DNA from: Adhaeribacter arboris | GTDB taxonomy: Bacteria; Bacteroidota; Bacteroidia; Cytophagales; Hymenobacteraceae | Direction of reading: 5' to 3' | DNA: 64,000 nt | NCBI RefSeq assembly: GCF_003023845.1 | Contig: NZ_PYFT01000001.1 | Span: forward strand, 806,001-870,000 | Shown here: one piece after another, positions 57,370-64,000 of the stretch | How the letters are laid out: each line of letters starts with the position of its first letter | Position numbering within the stretch: the stretch's first letter is position 1 | Position numbers and translations under genes: made by a program | The notes under the pieces: generated by a model | The model's database searches: none | Told to the model about the DNA's origin: nothing | Seen by the model: only the letters and a program-made list of their open reading frames with translations

Positions 57370-59753
57370 ATGGGAAAAAAATATATAGCCGGTATTTTGC
57401 TTGCTTTTCTAGTGCTTTCTGCCCCTTTTTCATTCGCACAAAACATAAACCCGGATATTTTACAAAAACGGTGGCCAGCCTTTTGGCTTACCGTTCCGGA
57501 TGCATCTCCGGATGGCTATGGCGTGTACCTGTTCCGGAAAACGGTGGAGCTAAACGCCAAGCCAACTACCTTTACTATTCATATTTCCGCCGATAACCGG
57601 TACAAGTTATTTGTGAATGAAAAACTGATTTCTTTAGGCCCTGCCCGGGGCGATTTAAGCCATTGGAATTTTGAAACGGTAGATATAGCCAACTACCTGA
57701 AAGCCGGTAAAAATATTATAGCGGCCCAAGTCTGGAACGAAGGAGAATACAAACCGGAAGCGCAAATCTCATTTCGGACGGGCTTTATTTTGCAGGGCGC
57801 TACCGCTATGGAATCAATTGTAAATACCAACAGCACCTGGAAATGTGCGCGGGATAAAAGTTATGCGCCGTTACAATTTAAGGCCCGGACCTACTACGTA
57901 GCCGGCGCCGGTGAAATCCGGAATATGGCCAATCAGCCTAAGTTGTGGCAAAGCATAAATTTTGATGATAAAAACTGGCAAAAAGCGCAGCAAATATTTA
58001 ATGGTTTGCCCAAAACCCTTCTGGGGCCTTTCGGTACCACGAATGGCTGGATGCTGGTGCCATCCGGCATACCCCAAATGGAATTGAAGGAGGAGCGGTT
58101 AACCAAACTCATATCGGCAGAGGGCGGCATAAAAATACCCAAAGGCTTTCCAGTGCAAAAAACCGCCATTTCCGTTCCCGCCAATTCGTCCGTTACCATC
58201 TTATTAGACCAGACTCATTTAACCAATGCCTACCCAAACCTGTTTTACAGTGGTGGCAAAGGCGCCGCTCTAACGGTACGGTACGCCGAAACCTTATTTG
58301 CCAAATTTCCGGTTAAAGGAAACCGGAACGAAACCAAAGAGATGCAATTCTTCGGTCGGGCCGATAGCGTTATCTCGGATGGTACTACTGAACAAAAATT
58401 TACGTCCTTAACCTACCGGACGTACCGCTATGTGCAATTGAAAATTGCAACCCAAACTCAGCCTTTAATCATAAATGATTTTTACGGCACGTTTACGGGT
58501 TATCCGTTCGAGTTGAAAGCTTCCGCTACAACAAGCAATGAAGAAATAAATAAAATACTCAACATTGGCTGGCGTACCGCCCGGCTTTGCGCTACCGAAA
58601 CCTACATGGACTGCCCCTATTACGAGCAGTTGCAATACATCGGGGATGGACGCATCCAAGCCTTAATTTCCTTATACAATACGGGCGATGACCGGTTAGT
58701 CAAAAATGCCATTAACCAGGCCGACTTTTCCCGGCAGCCGGAAGGTGTTACGTTAAGTCGCCACCCTTCTTACACCCCACAGTACATTCCCACCTTCTCG
58801 TTGTGGTACATCGGCATGTTGCACGATTACAGTCGCTATGGTTCGGATACGGAGTTTGTAAAAAGCAAAATAGGCGGTACGCGCCAGATTCTGGATTATT
58901 TTAAAAGTTATCAGCAAGCCGACGGCTCTTTAAAAAATGTGCCCCAATGGATGTTTACTGATTGGGTAGATAACAAAGAATGGAAATTCGGGACAGGCCC
59001 CATGAGCGCCAACGGTACCTCCGCCATGTTAGATTTACAATTACTGTGGGCCTATCAATTAGCCGCCGACCTGGAAACAAAATTTGGTACCCCGGCATTA
59101 GCGGAACAATACGAAAAAACCATCACCCAATTAAAAATACCATCACCCAAAAGTACCTGGACCAAGAGAAAAAACTGTTCTCCGACCGGGAAGAAAAAGA
59201 TGTTTTCTCGCAACATACTAATTCTTTGGCGATACTGACCGGTATAGTCACCCAGACCGAAATGCCCGCTCTGGCGCATCAATTACTCACTAACCCCAAC
59301 CTGGCTCCGGCCTCTATTTATTTTAAATTTTATTTACACCAGGCCTTAATCAAAGCCGGCTTAGGCAACGATTATTTAAAATGGCTAAATAAATGGCGCG
59401 AAAACATCCAAATGGGCCTAACCACGTGGGCCGAAACGTCTGATTTAGCAAAAACCCGTTCGGATTGCCACGCTTGGGGAGCCAGCCCGAATATTGAGTT
59501 TTACCGCACCATTCTGGGAATTGATAGCGATGGATCAGGATTTTCAAAAGTAAAAATTGAACCGCATCTAGGTGAAATCACCAACATCGGGGGAACAATC
59601 CCGCATCCGCAAGGTAAGATCTCAGTTAATTATAAATCAGAGAAAAATAAGTGGAAAGTTGCCATAGACTTACCTAAAACCGTGACCGGTACTTTCGTTT
59701 GGAAAGGAAAAAGTTTGCCGTTAAAATCAGGAATTAACCAATTTACGCTGTAA
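57370..59753 (+). pseudogene. Exported GH78 alpha-L-rhamnosidase-like enzyme with a frameshift
   Basis: The first frame (57370-59238) has a signal peptide (about 1-24), the N-terminal sandwich (FTIHISADNRYKLFVNEKLI, AAQVWNEGEY), the GH78 signature TYMDCPYYEQLQYIGDGRIQ and the barrel up to about residue 590. At 59133-59137 a run of five A should be six: the other frame then continues NTITQKYLDQEKKLFSDREE through AETSDLAKTRSDCHAWGASP, the family C-terminal motif, to a stop at 59753. The repaired protein has about 794 residues. One missing A in a homopolymer could be an assembly error. Otherwise it would remove rhamnose from plant or microbial glycans in the periplasm. Confidence 0.85.
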
Positions 59754-60032
59754 AGGAAACAGGAATTTCCCAAATCGAGTAAAATGTCTCTCTTCGGAGG
59801 GGGTAGGATTATAAGTTTAGAACTTTCATTTCGTGAAAGTCCCGAGATAATGTTCTGTAGCAACTGTATCAGTAATTTTTTATGTCAAATTCAAAGCTGC
59901 CGTCCGTTTTGTTGCTAGTATTTCATTTGAATATTTTCATGGCTGGCTGTTGTAAAAAATAGTGTTAAATAAGTCTTGTCGGCTTCTTCATTTCAATTTG
60001 TTTTTTATTAAAAACCTATCCAAATCAGAAAA

Positions 60033-60251
60033 ATGAATGCCATTAAAAGACGCCAATTTCTTTCCCAAATCTCTTTAGCCGCGGTTGGAGCTGCTATTAC
60101 AGGTAAAGTAAGTGCCGCCCAGAATGCCCCGGCTTGGCCGACTTATAATTTAAAAAACCGACCTACCATGCGGATTCGTACGGAATTAAAACTTGTTTAT
60201 AACCGATATAAAACAGAAGTGGAGATGTGGCGCTCTCTCGGAAAGTTTTAA
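60033..60251 (+). CDS. Short Tat-signal protein, probably a truncated gene
   Basis: A 72-residue frame whose first 35 residues are a textbook twin-arginine signal (KRRQFLSQISLAAVGAAITG, cleavage near VSAAQ). The following 37 residues (APAWPTYNLKNRPTMRIRTE) show no domain and stop abruptly. Full-size Tat substrates in this phylum are oxidoreductases or sugar isomerases of 300 residues or more. I take this as the surviving 5' end of such a gene, though no remaining 3' part was found. Confidence 0.5.
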   Translation: MNAIKRRQFLSQISLAAVGAAITGKVSAAQNAPAWPTYNLKNRPTMRIRTELKLVYNRYKTEVEMWRSLGKF

Positions 60252-60631
60252 ATTTTAAAAAACGAAGGCTGACCGGGCAAAATACATACAGCTAGCCTGC
60301 TATAAAAATAAGTAAAGCTTTTACTTAGCTCTGCTTCGGAATTTCGTTATTAGCACTAGCGCCAAAAAAGCACTTCATTACCTAATGGATAAAGAATAGT
60401 ATTTGTATGATTGATAAAATTATTTTATTAGGTTTCTAACGGTGCATTTCAATTATCCTATAAAGATCTGATTGATTACCTACTGGTTTGATCCTGCTAG
60501 AATAACTATATTACAGAGGTTAGGCTTTCTTACAATTCCTATAATTGTCTTCATTTCGAACTTCAGTTTATTACAAACAATTCTAAAGGGCGGCTTTTTC
60601 ATTTTAAAAATAATTGAAATAAACCTTCCCG
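60252..60631. other. Intergenic, nothing recognised
   Basis: About 380 AT-rich bases between the Tat stub and the end of the AhpD-like pair. No continuation of the stub could be recognised in any frame. Confidence 0.45.
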
Positions 60632-61183
60632 CTAAGTGCGTAGGTCAGTAGCCACATACCCCTCCGCGGCCCGTTGGGGAGCCCGGTTCACGTAAAACTG
60701 TAAATCAGTAGGCGCCCAGGTAGCCAGGCCATCTACGTACCGGTTGAACATACAAAACGCCGCCGCAATTAAAACTGTATCGTGGATTTCACGGTCGGTA
60801 GCACCCAGGTCTCGGGCTTGCTCTATTTGCGCGGACGTTACTTGCTTGCCACTTTGTTGTACACTGCCGGCTATTGCCAGTAAGGCTTTCATTTTGTCTG
60901 ATAAATCAGCTGCTAGGTAATCTTTTTTAATTTCTTCAATGGTTTGTATATCGCATTGCAGGTAATGCCCGGCCAAAGCGCCGTGCACGTGCTGACAGAA
61001 AAAACAGTTGTTGCGATAAGAAACGTACGCGCCAATTAGTTCGCGCTCGCCGCGGGTTAGGGTGTTATCGTCCGACCGGAGAAGCGCTTCGGCCAGGGCG
61101 TTTAAAGGTTTAGCGGTATCGGGCCGGTAAGCCATTAGCCCGCGAATGCCCGGTAAATCGTTTTGTAAATCAATGTGCGCCAT
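60632..61183 (-). CDS. AhpD-like carboxymuconolactone decarboxylase-family peroxidase
   Basis: A 183-residue all-helical protein. The redox motif is NNCFFCQHVHG, a CxxCxxxH arrangement as in AhpD peroxidases. ELIGAYVSYR precedes it, and the C-terminal half has DLGATDREIHDTVLIAAAFC and MFNRYVDGLATWAP. It would reduce peroxides using its cysteine pair. It lies 12 bases after its tandem paralogue, so both are co-transcribed. Confidence 0.87.
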   Translation of the reverse strand: MAHIDLQNDLPGIRGLMAYRPDTAKPLNALAEALLRSDDNTLTRGERELIGAYVSYRNNCFFCQHVHGALAGHYLQCDIQTIEEIKKDYLAADLSDKMKALLAIAGSVQQSGKQVTSAQIEQARDLGATDREIHDTVLIAAAFCMFNRYVDGLATWAPTDLQFYVNRAPQRAAEGYVATDLRT

Positions 61184-61195
61184 TTTTTTAAAATT

Positions 61196-61753
61196 TTAAT
61201 TATTTGTGGAGCGTTGTGGAGTTACGTAACCGTGTTCGGCTAAGCGCTGCCCCATGGCAACGTACGCGGCATCGTCGGTGGGCGTGAGACTAGCTAATCC
61301 ATCCACGTAACGGTTAAACATACAAAAGGTGGCGGCAATCAGTACCGTATCGTGGATTTCACGGTCCGTAGCGCCTAAGTCCCGGGCGGCAACAATATCG
61401 GCGGGCAGCACGGCTTTACCTAGTATTTGCGTTTTGCCGGCAATGCGTAGCAAGGCTTTTAGTTTGGGGCTAACCGCCGATTGGTTCATATCGGCCAATA
61501 CCTCGTCTACGTGGTAGGAGTTGTCGGGGCCGTATAAACACCGGGCGGCCGCCGCGTGGCTGTTGCGGCAAAACATACAATTATTTAAATGCGACACGTA
61601 GGTTGCTATCAGTTCCCGGTCGGCCGCCGCGAGCGGCGACTCGCCCCGCAACAGCACCTGAGCCAGATCGTACAAATGCTGTCCGGTATCGGGCCGGAAC
61701 ATGACCAGCGAACGAATGCCCGGAACACCTTCCAGAACGTTAATGTGAGCCAT
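61196..61753 (-). CDS. AhpD-like carboxymuconolactone decarboxylase-family peroxidase
   Basis: A 185-residue paralogue of the next gene. Redox motif NNCMFCRNSHA (CxxCxxxH), then DLGATDREIHDTVLIAATFC and MFNRYVDGLASLTP, almost the same as in the partner. The opening MAHINVLEGVPGIRSLVMFR also matches. The pair arose by tandem duplication and may form mixed oligomers. A long inverted repeat lies about 60 bases upstream of the start. Confidence 0.87.
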   Translation of the reverse strand: MAHINVLEGVPGIRSLVMFRPDTGQHLYDLAQVLLRGESPLAAADRELIATYVSHLNNCMFCRNSHAAAARCLYGPDNSYHVDEVLADMNQSAVSPKLKALLRIAGKTQILGKAVLPADIVAARDLGATDREIHDTVLIAATFCMFNRYVDGLASLTPTDDAAYVAMGQRLAEHGYVTPQRSTNN

Positions 61754-61815
61754 AATTATTAACTTTTAAATTCAGTAGATTTGTTTAAAGCCAGAAGTAA
61801 CTATTAGGGTCTATC

Positions 61816-61872
61816 ATTCCCTAGGAAACTTGTTTGGTGAACAGCATTTTAGAAACAAGCTTCCTAGGGAAT
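61816..61872. repeat. Long inverted repeat upstream of the AhpD-like pair
   Basis: ATTCCCTAGGAAACTTGTTT (61816-61835) pairs with AAACAAGCTTCCTAGGGAAT (61853-61872) with one mismatch and a 17-base loop. There is no T-run, so it is not an ordinary terminator. It may be an operator for the pair or a processing site after the transporter gene. Confidence 0.7.
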
Positions 61873-62031
61873 AACAGATTTAAAAATTTAGAAATAGAGT
61901 AACCAGGTAAGCGATTGATTTATTGTTCTAACAACTATCCTTTAGGTAGCTTTATTGAAAAATAAGATTTTACCGTAAAAACCATCTAGGATTATTTAAT
62001 TGAAACAAGCTGTTACTGTTTTAGATCAGAA

Positions 62032-63300
62032 TCATTGCTCTGCCTCAGGAGTATATTCCCGTTTATCTTTCAGGAATACAACCACAAGTAATCCTACCAG
62101 GAAAACCAGGGAAAACAGAAAAATAGCGTTACCGTAACCACCTAGCGTCGTCACCAATATACCCACCAGCAAGACCGCCGTAGCCGTGAACAAGCGACCA
62201 ATGTTAAAACAAAAACCCGTGGCCGTAGCCCGAATACCCGTTGGAAATAATTGCGGGATATATACGGCTAAAACGCCCTGGCTTAATCCAAAAAACAAAG
62301 CCAGCACCAAAATTTCGGCGTAAATAAGTGGCGTAAAAACCGGATTGGTTTTAAACAAAATAAACGATAGAACCGCGCACACGGCAAAACACAATACGAG
62401 AGATGGGCGCTGTCCCAGAAAACGGATGAGCCATCCCGATAAAAAACCACCGGTTAAACCACCCATTCCCAGGAACATCATGCTTAGGCCCCGCTCCTGC
62501 GGGGCATCCGTAGCTATCAGGCTTTGTACCCAGGTGGGCAACCACGAAAATATCGCCCACAAACCAATGAGCATGGCGCCAAAAGTTAAAGAACCTAAGA
62601 GCAAAGCAGGACGATGCGCGGCCGAAAACAAGGTGGTTAAAGGCGGTGCCGTGTGGTGGTTTTCGCGGCGATAAGCCAGCCATTTATCGGATTCCCGGAC
62701 GAACCAAATGCCCAGTAAAGCCAGGATTAAAGGCCCTAAACCAATTAAAAAACCGGCTCGCCACGACGTTACCGTGTAATTAAGCAAGCCCGCCGAAAAT
62801 ATCCCCACGGGAAAAGCAATGGACAAAATACCCGTGTAAATGGCCCGGCTGCGAACTGGCCATACTTCGTTGAGCAAGGTAAACGAAACTACCAGTACGC
62901 CACCTACCCCAAAACCGCTCAGAAACCGGCTAACCACTACGGTTCCCCAGGTGGGAGCTAACCCCGTAGCAATAGTAAACAATCCGTAAAAGGCAATAGC
63001 CAATAGTAAAGCTTTTTTGCGCCCAATTTTATCGCTGATCAGTCCCCAGGAAAAACCACCGAAGGCCCAACCGAAGATAAACAAAGCGTTGATATACCCG
63101 CTGATATCGTTGCCGGCGCTAAGGTTGGCTCCAGGCTGCAAATCTTTCATAACTACCGGTAAATAAACCGCCATCAACGTAGAAACGGTACCGCCCAAAG
63201 CACTGCTGATAAAACAAAGAACGAACAAAATAGCCCGGTACCGTTGTCCGGTTTGATCCTGACCGGTAGCTACTTGGGAGTTTAATACGGTGGTGTTCAT
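62032..63300 (-). CDS. MFS transporter (12 membrane helices)
   Basis: A 422-residue major facilitator. The signature loop GLISDKIGRKKALLLAIAFY lies between helices 2 and 3, and a second copy-like loop GGFLSGWLIRFLGQRPSLVL lies in the C-terminal half. It has twelve hydrophobic helices and a central loop (about 200-225). It resembles the sugar-acid/aromatic-acid symporter branch. It starts 4 bases after the stop of the TonB receptor gene, so the two probably move the same nutrient across outer and inner membranes. Confidence 0.88.
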   Translation of the reverse strand: MNTTVLNSQVATGQDQTGQRYRAILFVLCFISSALGGTVSTLMAVYLPVVMKDLQPGANLSAGNDISGYINALFIFGWAFGGFSWGLISDKIGRKKALLLAIAFYGLFTIATGLAPTWGTVVVSRFLSGFGVGGVLVVSFTLLNEVWPVRSRAIYTGILSIAFPVGIFSAGLLNYTVTSWRAGFLIGLGPLILALLGIWFVRESDKWLAYRRENHHTAPPLTTLFSAAHRPALLLGSLTFGAMLIGLWAIFSWLPTWVQSLIATDAPQERGLSMMFLGMGGLTGGFLSGWLIRFLGQRPSLVLCFAVCAVLSFILFKTNPVFTPLIYAEILVLALFFGLSQGVLAVYIPQLFPTGIRATATGFCFNIGRLFTATAVLLVGILVTTLGGYGNAIFLFSLVFLVGLLVVVFLKDKREYTPEAEQ

Positions 63301-63304
63301 AGCG

Positions 63305-64000
63305 CTATTTTAAAAGATCGTTGAAAATAATGGACACGTGGTAAATGGCGCCAATGGCCGGCGAACCGTAAGCCTGATACACGCGATTATTAAATAAATT
63401 ACTGGCCCCCAGCTTGATGGTGGAGTTAGCTTTCACCAGCTTTTTGCTAATTTGGGCATCTACTAAGGAATAGGCTTCGATGCGGCCCGGTCGGTTGCCG
63501 TTGAAAGTACCGTACCAGTCGAAAGCACTTTGCCAATGCCAGGCCAAGTTAAAACCAAAATCCCGGATAACGTTGGGGTTGCCTAATGTAAGATTGGTGC
63601 TGTATTCCGGAGTGTTAAAAGCGGCAATGTTGTCCCGGTTCGCATTTTTTAAATTAAAATCCGCCCAGGTGACGTTACCGCCCACATTGTAGCCTTTGTT
63701 CAGCAAATAAGTAAGCGATAAACCGGCGCCCTGCGCGGATACTTTATCCGGAGCGTTGGTATACAATTGAAAAGCGTGCATCTTCCGGTTCCAAATATCG
63801 TTACCCGCATCAAAATTAATTTTACCATCCGGACCGTAAACATTATTCTGGGGCTGAATCACGACGGTATTTAAAAGAAAATCGGTGTAAGAGCTGTAGT
63901 AGTAATTAAGATCTACTAATAGTTTGCTGGCCAGGTAACTTTTATAACCTACCTCGAATGCTTTTTGCTGCTCCGGCTTAATGTAGGCCACATCAGACTT
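63305..64000 (-). CDS. TonB-dependent receptor, C-terminal part (5' end beyond the window)
   Basis: The frame is open to the window edge and gives the last 231 residues of an outer-membrane receptor. EQQKAFEVGYKSYLASKLLV opens the visible part, and the barrel strands VDLNYYYSSYTDFLLNTVVI, GLSLTYLLNKGYNVGGNVTW and TIKLGASNLFNNRVYQAYGS are typical of the end of TonB receptors, as is the final strand IYHVSIIFNDLL. The apparent GTG start at 63991 is not a real start. It is the upstream partner of the MFS gene. Confidence 0.87.
   Translation of the reverse strand, partial: KSDVAYIKPEQQKAFEVGYKSYLASKLLVDLNYYYSSYTDFLLNTVVIQPQNNVYGPDGKINFDAGNDIWNRKMHAFQLYTNAPDKVSAQGAGLSLTYLLNKGYNVGGNVTWADFNLKNANRDNIAAFNTPEYSTNLTLGNPNVIRDFGFNLAWHWQSAFDWYGTFNGNRPGRIEAYSLVDAQISKKLVKANSTIKLGASNLFNNRVYQAYGSPAIGAIYHVSIIFNDLLK

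Overview
The window looks like chromosomal DNA of a Bacteroidota bacterium, most likely from the Cytophagales (Hymenobacteraceae-like; an Adhaeribacter-type genus is only a guess). The reasons are the LytS/LytTR two-component pair, AraC-type regulators, a TonB-dependent receptor, GH39 and GH78 glycosidases, a DPP-IV peptidase, the near absence of Shine-Dalgarno sites, and TAnnTTTG promoter boxes. No rRNA, tRNA, phage or intact transposase gene was seen.

Layout. 0-3.2 kb: a TIR-TPR protein cut by the window edge, behind a large ankyrin-like protein whose 5' part is separated by an in-frame TGA. 3.6-12.6 kb: a minus-strand redox cluster (three aldo-keto reductases, two NTF2-like proteins, flavodoxin, SDR, a dead NmrA-like gene, carboxymuconolactone decarboxylase, cupin), divergent from an AraC regulator. 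12.8-20.9 kb: an orphan N-terminal glycosyltransferase domain, two SpoIIAA/STAS-like proteins, a methyltransferase, a truncated haemoglobin, a GH39 enzyme and an RsbQ-like hydrolase. 21-24.9 kb: a decayed metallophosphatase, two more aldo-keto reductases and a SnoaL-like protein. 25-30.3 kb: DPP-IV, a beta-barrel protein, fructose-1,6-bisphosphatase and a pentapeptide-repeat protein. 30.4-32.7 kb: hicBA and a broken OLD-like ATPase. 33.1-38.2 kb: a Vms1-like release factor overlapping an AI-2E family transporter, then LytTR/LytS and two membrane proteins. 38.9-45.6 kb: a probable five-gene operon (TPP oxidase, royal-jelly-type protein, PaoABC-like aldehyde oxidoreductase). 46-51.6 kb: cold-shock protein, MreB, DbpA-like helicase, SPOR protein, TatA. 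52.8-57.1 kb: a second AraC cluster (acetyltransferase, alpha/beta hydrolase, two cupins, cyclophilin-like protein). 57.4-64 kb: a frameshifted GH78 rhamnosidase, a Tat stub, a tandem AhpD-like pair, MFS transporter and TonB receptor.

Themes. Both AraC clusters encode NAD(P)H or metal-dependent chemistry on small carbonyl compounds. Their three cupins share one metal site (H-x-H-x3-Q plus a distal H) known from manganese hydroxynitrile lyases. Seven loci show gene decay; several lesions are single-base changes in homopolymers and could be assembly errors. Two families of interspersed non-coding repeats occupy intergenic gaps: a MITE-like element of about 190-220 bp with nested inverted repeats (27.5 and 48.4 kb) and a GC-rich repeat of about 130-170 bp (16.3, 24.0 and 48.1 kb).

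All functional statements come from reading the sequence and from general family knowledge; no database search was run.
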